This document shows, piece by piece, positions 15,987-24,285 of a stretch of 64,000 nt of DNA. Source of the stretch: Cyclobacteriaceae bacterium (lineage in GTDB: Bacteria; Bacteroidota; Bacteroidia; Cytophagales; Cyclobacteriaceae); contig CATQIH010000013.1 in assembly GCA_958296015.1 (NCBI GenBank), positions 248,001 to 312,000 on the forward strand, read 5' to 3'. The notes below the pieces were generated by a model. The model was not told where the DNA came from. It was given only the letters and a program-made list of their open reading frames with translations, and ran no database searches. How positions within the stretch are numbered: position 1 is the first letter of the stretch; every line of letters starts with the position of its first letter. The position numbers and the translations under genes are program-made.

Positions 15987-18872
15987 TCACAAACTATCCG
16001 CATCATTGCTACCTTGTGAGGCCATTTGCTGTAGTAGCTGTTGCAGCCTTTGCAGTTCAGTGGCGGCTTGCGTAAAGCGTTTCTGGTTGTTGAGTTCCAG
16101 ATAGCGGTTGAAAGCACCGTTTGCCTGCTGCGCCAGGGTTTGAGTTTGGTCTACAGCCTGGGGCTGTTGCGGTTTGGCATTAGGGCGCAAAATAGCGTTC
16201 ACCGGCGATGGCCCCAGGGCTTTATTGGCGTTCTTACTGTCAAACAAGCCTTCCAGGGCATCTTCAAAGTTGCTGGCATAGCTTAGGTTGTCGTTGTGCA
16301 TGACAGCCACCAGGCGCAGTTCGGGGTAAGCCGCTGTCTCCGATTGCAGATAAATAGGCTCTACGTAGATAATACTTTGCTCTACCGGAATAGCCAGCAC
16401 ATTGCCCCGAATGACGTTAGAACCCCGCTGATCCCACAGCGATAGTTGGCTGGATAGAAAGCTGTCCTGATCGATCTTGGTTTCTACCTGCTGTGGGCCT
16501 AATACCCTGCTTTCTTTCGGAAACTGATAGGCTATAAACTCTCCGTAGTTTTCCGGGTCACACATACCGGCAATCCAGCCAATGAGTACCTGTCGGTTTT
16601 TAGGAGTAAACGGCAGAATCAACACGTATTCCTGTTCGTCAGAACCAGGACGTTGCCACATGATGTAGTAAGGCTCTACGGGCTGCACGTTTTCATAATA
16701 TTTCTCTGTGGCCCGTACCCATAAGTCTTCCTGGTTGTAAAACACCTCGGGGTCTGTCATATGGTAGCGGGCAAACACCAGCCCTTGCGCCAGAAGCATT
16801 TCTTCAGGGTAGCGCACGTGCTTTCTGATCGCTTCCGGCATGGCTTCCTTCGGTTTGAAAAGCTCTGGGAAGATTTTTTGCCACACCTGAATCAGCGGAT
16901 CTTTGGTATCGTATACATAGAAGTCTACCGCTCCGCTATAAGCGTCTACTACGGCTTTCACCGAGTTGCGGATATAATTGGCACCTCTTAGTTGCTGGCT
17001 CAGCTGGGTAACCAGCATTCGCTTGTTGTTGCCTTCTTCGTATTCTATGCCTTCCTGTGCCGTAAATGGCTGGCTGTAAGGATAATCGTTGGATGTGGTG
17101 TAGGCATCTATAATCCATTTGAGCTGCCCATCTATCAGCGTGATATACGCATCTTTCTCAAACTCCAGGAAGGGGGCCAACATGCGCACCCTTTCATGCA
17201 CGTTGCGGTGAAACATCACACGGCTGCTATCGGTTGGGTAAGAAGAAAACAGCAGACGGGATTCACCAAAATGATGACCATAGATAAACCTACGCCAGAA
17301 GTTGTTGATAGGCACACCACCCGGACCCTGATAGCGCACATACACGTTTTCTTCTCCCTTTGGATAATCAAACTCACTCTCTGCGGAATTTACTACCACA
17401 TATCCATCAGTGAGTTCGCCATAATAGATCTCCGGGCGTTTTACTTCCAGATCAGCAAAAGCAGAGACCGGTGGGATGTTCTTGATCAGCAGATTGGGCA
17501 GGCCCTGTTTGGTAAACTCATTGACAGGCGTTAGTGTGATGCCATAACCGTGGGTATATTTGAAACGCTCGTTGACAAACGTCTGGCTTTGTGCCGGAAG
17601 GTTGCTGGTTTCCATCTCTCGGGCAGAGACCATTACCTGGCGGTATTTTCCGGCAATCATATAGCGGTCCACGTCCACGTTTTCAAACTCATAGTACAGC
17701 CTGATCTCCTGAAACTGCCGGTATACTTCATCCAGCGCACGCCAGTCCCATAGGCGGATGTTGTCGAAAATTTCTCTATTACGACCGACGATAGACTTAG
17801 ATATGGTATCTGCGGCAGGAAACTGCTTTTCTGCTACCTTGTCCAGGTTGAAGCCCTGCCGGGTAAACTCAATATTGTGTAAAATGTAAGGCTTCTCCAA
17901 AGTGATCTCGTTAGGCACTACCCTGAGCGACTGAAAGAGTTGCGGAATGGCATTAAGCCCTACAAACCACAGCACAAACACGGCCAGCAGCATCAGGCCC
18001 GGTATAAAGGGGTACGCTTCGGGCACCATAAAACGCTGGCGCATCACAAACTGCTGAAAGGCGCGTCGCGTAGCAGGAATCATCAAAGATATACCGGCCA
18101 GCACCGTCACCACCATCAGAATGTTGTACGCAGGCAGCCGGATGTTTACGTCCGTCCATCCTGCCCCCTGCACCACACCCCAGTTGGAGTACATCAGGTC
18201 GAAGCGATCCAAGTACTTGCCGATGCCCAGCAGGACTAGCAGGATACCCGCGTTGATACAAACAGCATTGACCAACCGAAAATCCAGCTCTCCCGGATCG
18301 CCAGGTGCTGCAAACTCTACCTGGAGTCCATTTCTGCGACTGATGAAGATAGCCATGAAGGTGACTGCCAGACTAAAGATGAGGATGGTCACCAGCAGGC
18401 CGTACATAGCCGAAAGGAAGGGCAAGGTAAACAGGTAAAAGCCTGTATCTTTTTCCAGAATAGGATCAACGATGCCGGTATTGACACCATACCAGAATTT
18501 CAGAAACGGTTCCCAGTTGGCATAACCCCAGGTGCCGCCTATAAAGACAATGATCGCCATGCCTAGCCACCGGAGAAACAGGTTGGGCTTGCGGATACTG
18601 GTGGTTAGTAAAAAGAAAACGCTTGCTGCGGCAAGGGCACTGCCCGCCGTCATCATCCATTGGGTGAGTGTAGCTACCCAAAAGCGTTGCCCGTATCCTA
18701 TTACCTGAAACCATAGCATCTCGCTCCAGAAATTCATAAACCACGACAAGGAAATAGCCAGAAGGCCCACCAGCAAACCAGCGATGATGCGGCCCCGTTT
18801 CTGCGTGTTTCCGCCGGAGTATAAAAGACCAATAGCAATGGCACCAAGTACCAGGAAAAAGATTGTGTACAT
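15987..18872 (-). CDS. UPF0182 family membrane protein
   Basis: 961 residues, the usual length for UPF0182 (COG1615). The N-terminal ~330 residues carry seven or so membrane helices, starting at residue 1 with FFLVLGAIAIGLLYSGG. A large extracytoplasmic domain follows with family signatures such as 'ARYHMTDPEVFYNQEDLW', 'PYYIMWQRPG', 'EYVLILPFTPKNRQVLIGW' and 'NVIRGNVLAIPVEQSIIYVEPIYLQ'. The tail is Gln-rich (LQRLQQLLQQ). Its function is unknown in all organisms. It stands alone. Confidence 0.92.
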   Translation of the reverse strand: MYTIFFLVLGAIAIGLLYSGGNTQKRGRIIAGLLVGLLAISLSWFMNFWSEMLWFQVIGYGQRFWVATLTQWMMTAGSALAAASVFFLLTTSIRKPNLFLRWLGMAIIVFIGGTWGYANWEPFLKFWYGVNTGIVDPILEKDTGFYLFTLPFLSAMYGLLVTILIFSLAVTFMAIFISRRNGLQVEFAAPGDPGELDFRLVNAVCINAGILLVLLGIGKYLDRFDLMYSNWGVVQGAGWTDVNIRLPAYNILMVVTVLAGISLMIPATRRAFQQFVMRQRFMVPEAYPFIPGLMLLAVFVLWFVGLNAIPQLFQSLRVVPNEITLEKPYILHNIEFTRQGFNLDKVAEKQFPAADTISKSIVGRNREIFDNIRLWDWRALDEVYRQFQEIRLYYEFENVDVDRYMIAGKYRQVMVSAREMETSNLPAQSQTFVNERFKYTHGYGITLTPVNEFTKQGLPNLLIKNIPPVSAFADLEVKRPEIYYGELTDGYVVVNSAESEFDYPKGEENVYVRYQGPGGVPINNFWRRFIYGHHFGESRLLFSSYPTDSSRVMFHRNVHERVRMLAPFLEFEKDAYITLIDGQLKWIIDAYTTSNDYPYSQPFTAQEGIEYEEGNNKRMLVTQLSQQLRGANYIRNSVKAVVDAYSGAVDFYVYDTKDPLIQVWQKIFPELFKPKEAMPEAIRKHVRYPEEMLLAQGLVFARYHMTDPEVFYNQEDLWVRATEKYYENVQPVEPYYIMWQRPGSDEQEYVLILPFTPKNRQVLIGWIAGMCDPENYGEFIAYQFPKESRVLGPQQVETKIDQDSFLSSQLSLWDQRGSNVIRGNVLAIPVEQSIIYVEPIYLQSETAAYPELRLVAVMHNDNLSYASNFEDALEGLFDSKNANKALGPSPVNAILRPNAKPQQPQAVDQTQTLAQQANGAFNRYLELNNQKRFTQAATELQRLQQLLQQMASQGSNDADSL

Positions 18873-19165
18873 AATTTTGTTTTAAAAGCGAAAACGTGAA
18901 ATAGGAAACCGGAGAGAGGAAACCGCAGGCCGGAAACCTGAACATCCCTTCCGGTTTTCGATCTCCTTAGTATAGCATAACTATTTCAAAGGGCGGGTGT
19001 TTTTAATAAATACATCTATACATTCTCCCGTGTTTCTTTGCAATGTCTGATTTGCATAGAAAGTCTGGTTATTGAGCAGGGTTTTCTTTAGTGTACAAAT
19101 ATATATTTACGATAGCTGGATATAGAGAAAAATAATACTCATTTTAGTGAAAAAACATCACCGCC

Positions 19166-20035
19166 ATGACAGATAACAACCAACAAAATCCCTTGGAAAG
19201 CATAGAAGACTGGGAAGATGATCTTTTAGAACGCTATCCCGAGCCTGCCACTACAGCTGACAAAAGCAAGGAGGCGTACAGAAACTATGAGGCTCCGGCC
19301 AGAGATACGGTGAAAGAATTTTACCGGCTCAACCATACCCATCAGACTTATGATTTTGTGCTGGAAAAGCGGGACAATTTCCTGAAGTTTGATAAGAAGG
19401 AAATGCCGGTATGGGATGCCTTTACATTTCTCAACCAACTCGTAGACGATTCCGACCCAGATACTGATCTGGATCAGATGCAGCATTTGCTACAGACTTC
19501 GGAAGCCATACGGGCCGACGGACATCCTGACTGGATGGTGCTCACAGGTTTGCTGCATGATATGGGAAAAGTGCTTTGCCTGTTTGGTGAACCTCAATGG
19601 GCTGTAGTAGGAGATACTTTTCCGGTCGGGTGTGCACATTCGGATAAGATCGTATTTCCCGAATTCTTTGAGGAGAATCCGGACACCCACAATGAGCAAT
19701 ACAATACAAAATACGGTGTGTATGCACCGCATTGTGGGCTGCGCAATGTACATATGTCATGGGGCCACGACGAGTATGTGTACCATATGATGAAAGACTA
19801 TCTGCCGGAATCTGCTTTGTATATGCTCAGGTATCACTCTTTCTATCCGCAGCATCGTGAACATGCATATGAGCACCTGATGGACAAGCACGATCAGGAG
19901 ATGTTCAAATGGGTAGATCTGTTCAATCCGTATGACCTGTATTCCAAAGTATCCACACCACCCAACTGGACAGCACTAAAACCTTATTATGAAGACCTGG
20001 TAGCAAAGTATTTGCCTGCCACGCTTAAGTTTTGA
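19166..20035 (+). CDS. Inositol oxygenase (MIOX)
   Basis: 289 residues, nearly the length of the animal and plant enzyme (about 285). MIOX is a di-iron HD-domain oxygenase that splits myo-inositol to D-glucuronate with O2. The iron ligands are visible: His107 in 'DQMQHLLQTSE', His131-Asp132 in 'GLLHDMGKV', His201 in 'SWGHDEY', His224 in 'RYHSFYP', and an Asp in 'WVDLFNPYDLYSK'. The substrate motif 'FPVGCAHSDKIVFPE' is also kept. No glucuronate-processing genes are beside it. MIOX is mainly eukaryotic, with a scattered set in Bacteroidota. Confidence 0.95.
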   Translation: MTDNNQQNPLESIEDWEDDLLERYPEPATTADKSKEAYRNYEAPARDTVKEFYRLNHTHQTYDFVLEKRDNFLKFDKKEMPVWDAFTFLNQLVDDSDPDTDLDQMQHLLQTSEAIRADGHPDWMVLTGLLHDMGKVLCLFGEPQWAVVGDTFPVGCAHSDKIVFPEFFEENPDTHNEQYNTKYGVYAPHCGLRNVHMSWGHDEYVYHMMKDYLPESALYMLRYHSFYPQHREHAYEHLMDKHDQEMFKWVDLFNPYDLYSKVSTPPNWTALKPYYEDLVAKYLPATLKF

Positions 20036-20051
20036 TACTACTATTAATTGA

Positions 20052-20123
20052 CTAGCTTCAATCGCGGCGATGTCCACCGTGGAGCGGACCACTCTCTAGC
20101 TTCAGTTTCAAACTGAAGCTAGT
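20052..20123 (+). repeat. Dispersed intergenic hairpin repeat, copy 1
   Basis: Starts with CTAGCTTCAA, passes through CCACCGTGGAGCGGACC and ends with a perfect 13-bp hairpin CTAGCTTCAGTTT / AAACTGAAGCTAG (20096-20122, 1-nt loop). The same unit, inverted, lies at 21588-21681. It sits between the convergent MIOX and S1/P1 genes and may also stop transcription. Confidence 0.7.
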
Positions 20124-20141
20124 TATCGCTATTTGGAGAAC

Positions 20142-20912
20142 TCATCCGTAAATATCATTCAGAATACCTGCCAGCCGAACGCCTGCCATCAGCAGACGCT
20201 GCTCTACAACGGGGTAGTTCTTGAAGGCATAATGGTAGCTGAGGTAATGGTCTTCAGGAATATCATAAACAGTTTCACGAAGGGCCATATCTTCTGATAA
20301 CCATTGAGAAAAAGGAACTGATTGCCATTGCTTTGCCTTGTCTTTGGTGATGAAGCGGTTGAGATACGTAGCCAGTTCTGTGTAGCTTAGCTGCTTGCTG
20401 TCAATCATATCACTGTCCCATACGCGGTGCAGGTTGCTTTCTCCGCCCATCCAGCGTACTTTCACATCATTGCCGCCTTTGTCTTCACCAGTGCCTACGT
20501 GCAGTGGCTGGTGCAGGTCGCCCACCAAGTGAACAAGTATTCTGAGGTAAACTACTTCATCTTCGGCAGACAATGTGTCGCTCTTGAGGCCAGCTACAAT
20601 AGTTTGCAGGGTGGCGTAGGCATTGCCACCGGCATCCTGCTTGCTTACGTCGTATTGCTCACCGCCAGGGATGGTCAGGTAATGCCAGGTAACCATATAA
20701 TTGTAGGTAGAATCCGAACGCACTTCGTCCATCCACGTGCCTGACATCGCTAGGGTTTCCGGTCCTAATAGTTTATTAATGTTCTTTTGGGCACGTTTAT
20801 TTAGGTGCCAGGTGGCTATTTGTCCTATCACGCGGTGCCCGGTCTGGCCCCAGGCAAAAGTTTGCTGGCAGGTGGTGGTAACCAACACAAAAAGAAGGAA
20901 TAGGTTTCTCAT
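20142..20912 (-). CDS. S1/P1 nuclease family protein
   Basis: I choose ATG 20912 (MRNLFLLFVLV), 256 residues, because it gives a clean signal peptide cleaved before Trp22. In S1/P1 enzymes the mature N-terminal Trp is itself a zinc ligand, and here the mature sequence starts WGQTGHRVIG. Further marks are 'VHLVGDLHQPLHVG', 'DKGGNDVKV' and 'NLHRVWDSDMID'. The protein is a three-zinc nuclease/3'-nucleotidase that degrades single-stranded nucleic acid outside the cytoplasm, probably for phosphate or nucleoside scavenging. A longer frame to 20945 exists. Confidence 0.9.
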   Translation of the reverse strand: MRNLFLLFVLVTTTCQQTFAWGQTGHRVIGQIATWHLNKRAQKNINKLLGPETLAMSGTWMDEVRSDSTYNYMVTWHYLTIPGGEQYDVSKQDAGGNAYATLQTIVAGLKSDTLSAEDEVVYLRILVHLVGDLHQPLHVGTGEDKGGNDVKVRWMGGESNLHRVWDSDMIDSKQLSYTELATYLNRFITKDKAKQWQSVPFSQWLSEDMALRETVYDIPEDHYLSYHYAFKNYPVVEQRLLMAGVRLAGILNDIYG

Positions 20913-21099
20913 ACAGATCATATCAGGTGCTTTTTGCGCAAACATACAGAAAGATGCCCAAAATACCGGACGATTTTTACAGCCTCATCCTGGTTACTCT
21001 TGCTCAATCATCCTGCTGACTAACTACTTCCCCTTGATCGGATTGAGCAATGGCTTCATCCATTTTGACTATTTTCTAATGCATCCTGATTCTTTATGG

Positions 21100-21477
21100 C
21101 TACTGCTCTGCTGGCATAAAAAATAGCCCGCTGATCTTCTCTTCCGAGTTGTAAGCGATCTGGATATTAAACGTGCCCTTCTCAAATGCTGACATGTTGT
21201 TGACCGTCTGGTAAGTACCTACTTGCTGCGTCTTCACGTCGGTGATCTTCTGAAAGCTTCCGGCCTGTGCTGTTAGTTTCTCCCAGGCTTCCTTCAACTG
21301 CTCTTTGCTGAGCGCGTCCTGCATCCTTTCATCAAAGCGGTCGTGGATCTTGTCAAACTTGTTTTCTGTGAATTCCTGAATAACTTCTTTGGATATTGAG
21401 ACAAGCTTGTTGTCTGTTTGCCCAAACGTAGTCATAGACAGACAGAGGAAAAAGAACAAGAGTAAGTTGGTTTTCAT
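21100..21477 (-). CDS. DUF3887-like exported protein
   Basis: From ATG 21477, 125 residues with a signal peptide ending TFGQ (1-19). The mature ~105 residues match the DUF3887 pattern 'FTENKFDKIHDRFDERMQDALSKEQLKEAWEKLTAQAGSF', a cystatin/NTF2-like fold usually attached to secreted hydrolases; here it stands alone. The frame extends upstream to 21546, but the extra 23 residues precede the signal peptide and are not credible. Confidence 0.72.
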   Translation of the reverse strand: MKTNLLLFFFLCLSMTTFGQTDNKLVSISKEVIQEFTENKFDKIHDRFDERMQDALSKEQLKEAWEKLTAQAGSFQKITDVKTQQVGTYQTVNNMSAFEKGTFNIQIAYNSEEKISGLFFMPAEQ

Positions 21478-21587
21478 AGTGATGAGTGGTATAGGATGTG
21501 AAATTGTATAATAATCAAGACCACGCAGAATGCTGGCATTCTGCATGGTTTTGATAAGTTTATGCTTTTGTATTTAGTTGCCATCTA

Positions 21588-21775
21588 CCTTCAGTCTGTG
21601 ACTGAAGCTAGTGGTAGTTATAGAAAAGCTTCAGATACAAGCGGTCCGCTCTACGGTGGCCGCCGCCGCGGCTGAAGCTAGTAATGTGCCCGGCCTGTGT
21701 GGAATTCAGTCATAGACTGAATCTAGTAGGGCAGGCTGGGTATATAGATTTAGTCACAGACTTGAATCTAGTAGT
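21588..21775 (-). repeat. Dispersed hairpin repeats, copy 2 plus two variants
   Basis: 21588-21681, read on the minus strand, repeats 20052-20123: CTAGCTTCAG, CGCGGC, CCACCGTAGAGCGGACC, and the hairpin CTTCAGTC-AC-AGACTGAAG. Two shorter hairpins follow: 21704-21722 (ATTCAGTC / GACTGAAT) and 21746-21771 (AGATTTAGTC / GACTTGAATCT). GCTTC/GAAGC in one is replaced by ATTC/GAAT in another, again with compensating changes. No gene is seen in 21547-21810. Confidence 0.7.
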
Positions 21776-21786
21776 TTAGTGTCCGT

Positions 21787-21828
21787 GTGGCCCAGCCTAT
21801 GTGGCCCAACCTATGTGGCCCAGGCTTT
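21787..21828. repeat. Three 14-nt tandem repeats over a stop codon
   Basis: GTGGCCCAGCCTAT, GTGGCCCAACCTAT and GTGGCCCAGGCTTT in tandem. The third copy encodes the last residues (AWAT) and stop of the gluconate-dehydrogenase-type subunit, so the 3' end has been duplicated twice beyond its stop. Confidence 0.7.
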
Positions 21829-22386
21829 GCCAACTTCTGCCAGGGGTATGCAGCCTTCATAGCTGCCGGGTACTTCCACATAGTGCAGAAACTGGGTGGC
21901 CCCTACTTCTGAGGTGAAGAAGCCAACCATTGCCAGTTCTTTAGCTTCCAGAAAGAATGGTTTAAACTCACTCTCTTTGCCCTGTTGCTCTTTGGCTTTA
22001 TCGGCCATACCTTGCAGTACTTTATCCTGTTGTTCGGGCTTCAACTGGGCAAAAGCATCGCCAAACTTATCTTCGCTGGCTTTGTTCAGTTCTTCCAAAC
22101 CTTCCATGAAGTGCTTTCTTTCGTCATCAGTGTATATATCTTTGAGCATCAGGTCGATGTAGGCAGGCACACCGGCATCTTTGGCACCGGGTGAGTCTGT
22201 TCGGGGAAGGATACGCTCGGCTAGTTCGGCCACTGTGGCAGCTTGCTCTTCAGTGAGAAACTGCGGCTTCCAGTTGAGTTCCGGCTTGGATGAGCATCCT
22301 TGGAGTATCCCTGTGATGACCGGAGCAGACAAAGCTCCGCCCATAATGAAAGATACTCTTCTGAGGGCTTCTCTACGATTGATCAT
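21811..22386 (-). CDS. Gluconate 2-dehydrogenase subunit 3 family protein
   Basis: 191 residues. The N-terminus MINRREALRRVSFIMGG is a Tat signal with a Cys (LQGCSS) that could be a lipobox. The body has the subunit-3 pattern 'FLTEEQAATVAELAERILPRTDSPGAKDAGVPAYIDLML'. These small subunits escort a GMC-type flavoprotein through the Tat system. The large subunit gene lies 30 nt upstream on the same strand, an expected pair. Confidence 0.88.
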   Translation of the reverse strand: MINRREALRRVSFIMGGALSAPVITGILQGCSSKPELNWKPQFLTEEQAATVAELAERILPRTDSPGAKDAGVPAYIDLMLKDIYTDDERKHFMEGLEELNKASEDKFGDAFAQLKPEQQDKVLQGMADKAKEQQGKESEFKPFFLEAKELAMVGFFTSEVGATQFLHYVEVPGSYEGCIPLAEVGKAWAT

Positions 22387-22416
22387 AATATAGAAGAATT
22401 TTGATACAACATTAGT

Positions 22417-24123
22417 TTACAGGTTCTGGCGGTTGAGTTCATTCACCGCATGGTCTACCGCGCGGGCCGTCAGGGCCATATAGGTCAGCGATGGGTTGAC
22501 ACAAGCCGCGGAGGCCATACAGGCGCCATCTGTTACAAATACATTTTGTACTTCGTGTACCTGGTTCCATTTGTTGAGCACCGAGGTTTTCGGGTCGCGG
22601 CCCATTCTGGCAGTGCCCATTTCGTGGATGCCCAGCCCAGGATAGCTACCTGCGTCATACGTATTGATATTCTGATAACCGGAAGCTTCCAGCATTTCAG
22701 CAGCAGCCTCGGCCATATCTTTACGCATCTTCATCTCGTTTTCCTTAAACTCAGCGTCAAAGGTCACCGTAGGTTGTCCCCACGCATCTTTTTTATCATA
22801 GTCAAGTACCATCTTGTTTTCATGGTATGGCAACGTCTCGCCAAAGGCAGTCATACCGATGCTCCACAAACCTGGCTCTGTGAGGCTGTCTTTGAACTTA
22901 CTCCCAAAGTTCAGTTCGTTTACAGTACTTGACCAGCTCTCACGGTTGCCGCTGCCCTGGTAGCCAAAGCCGCGAATATAATCTTTGCGCGCTGAGGCTT
23001 TATCAATATTGCGGAAGCGAGGAATATAAAAGCCAGTAGGCCGCCTGCCTGCGTTGTAGTATTGATCCTTGAAACCATCATAAGTAGCAGAGGCCCCTAC
23101 GCGGAAGTGGTGGTCCATCAGGTTGTGCCCCAGTTCGCCGCTGGCGTTGCCCATGCCGTTGGGGAAAGCATCCGACTTGGAGTTGAGCAGGATGGAGGTA
23201 GAGGCAACAGCAGACGCGCACAAAAATACTACTTTGGCATAGAACTCCATTTCTTCTTTGGTCTCCATATCTATCACTTTCACGCCTTTGGCCTTCTTGG
23301 TTTCAGGGTCGTAAATGACAGAGCTAACAATGGAAAACGGGCGGATAGTCAGGTTGCCGGTAGCTTCGGCCACAGGCAGAGTGGCAGCGTTGCTGCTGAA
23401 GTAAGCACCATAAGGGCACCCTCTGATGCAACGATTACGAAACTGGCATTTGGTGCGGCCATTGTGGTTTTCCGTTAGGTTGGCCGTGCGCCCGATGGTG
23501 ATGGTATGTCCGAGCTTTTTCTTTACCTTGTCTTTAAAATCAGTCTCCACGCAGCTCATAGGAATAGGAGGCATAAAATCTCCGTCAGGAAGTTGCGACA
23601 GTCCCTCTTTCTGTCCCTGGATGCCGGCAAATTTCTCTGCATACGAATACCAGGGAGCAATGTCTTTGTAACGGATAGGCCAGTCTGCACCGATGCCATC
23701 TTTAAGGTTGGCTTCAAAATCCAGATCACTGAAACGGTAGCTATGGCGGCCCCACATGAGCGAGCGGCCCCCTACATGGTAGCCCCGCATCCAGTCGAAG
23801 CGCTTCACCTCATTGTAAGGATGCTCATCGTCTTTGACAAACCAGTGTATACTAGACTCCCGTGTAGTGTAGCCCGTACGGCTCTGCTTGATGTAGTGTT
23901 CTTTGATGATTTCCGGCGGCACCTGGTCTCTGTATTTAAAGTCCCAGGTATCCATAGTGGCTGTAGGGTAGTCGCCATGCTTTACCATGCGTCCTCTTTC
24001 CAGCACCAGGGTTTTCAGACCTTTCTCACAAAGTTCTTTGGCGGCCCACCCGCCGCTGATACCAGACCCTACTACAATGGCATCGTAGGTATTGGCAGCT
24101 TTTGCTTTAGCGTTAATGTACAT
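22417..24123 (-). CDS. GMC-family oxidoreductase (large subunit, FAD)
   Basis: 568 residues. The FAD-binding motif VGSGISGG (residues 17-24) and 'LVLERG' open the protein. Family features follow: 'GRSLMWGRHSYRFSDLDFEA', 'GCPYGAYFSSNAATLP', and the C-terminal GMC domain with 'GLGIHEMGTARMG' and 'DGACMASAACVNPSLTYMALTARA'. With its Tat-type partner it is probably an exported or membrane-attached sugar/alcohol dehydrogenase feeding the respiratory chain. The substrate is unknown. It has no signal peptide of its own, as is normal for this pair. Confidence 0.9.
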   Translation of the reverse strand: MYINAKAKAANTYDAIVVGSGISGGWAAKELCEKGLKTLVLERGRMVKHGDYPTATMDTWDFKYRDQVPPEIIKEHYIKQSRTGYTTRESSIHWFVKDDEHPYNEVKRFDWMRGYHVGGRSLMWGRHSYRFSDLDFEANLKDGIGADWPIRYKDIAPWYSYAEKFAGIQGQKEGLSQLPDGDFMPPIPMSCVETDFKDKVKKKLGHTITIGRTANLTENHNGRTKCQFRNRCIRGCPYGAYFSSNAATLPVAEATGNLTIRPFSIVSSVIYDPETKKAKGVKVIDMETKEEMEFYAKVVFLCASAVASTSILLNSKSDAFPNGMGNASGELGHNLMDHHFRVGASATYDGFKDQYYNAGRRPTGFYIPRFRNIDKASARKDYIRGFGYQGSGNRESWSSTVNELNFGSKFKDSLTEPGLWSIGMTAFGETLPYHENKMVLDYDKKDAWGQPTVTFDAEFKENEMKMRKDMAEAAAEMLEASGYQNINTYDAGSYPGLGIHEMGTARMGRDPKTSVLNKWNQVHEVQNVFVTDGACMASAACVNPSLTYMALTARAVDHAVNELNRQNL

Positions 24124-24285
24124 TTATGAAGGGAATTAAGTTGGTTAATAGAACAGGCTAATATAGTCTTTTCACATTTATTTTTGAAGAAAAGTTCTTT
24201 TATTGCGTCTCCATAAGGGTAATTTATAATATAAACTAATAAATGTGCACTATATTATAAAATTTATAACAATGTGCTAAGGTGT

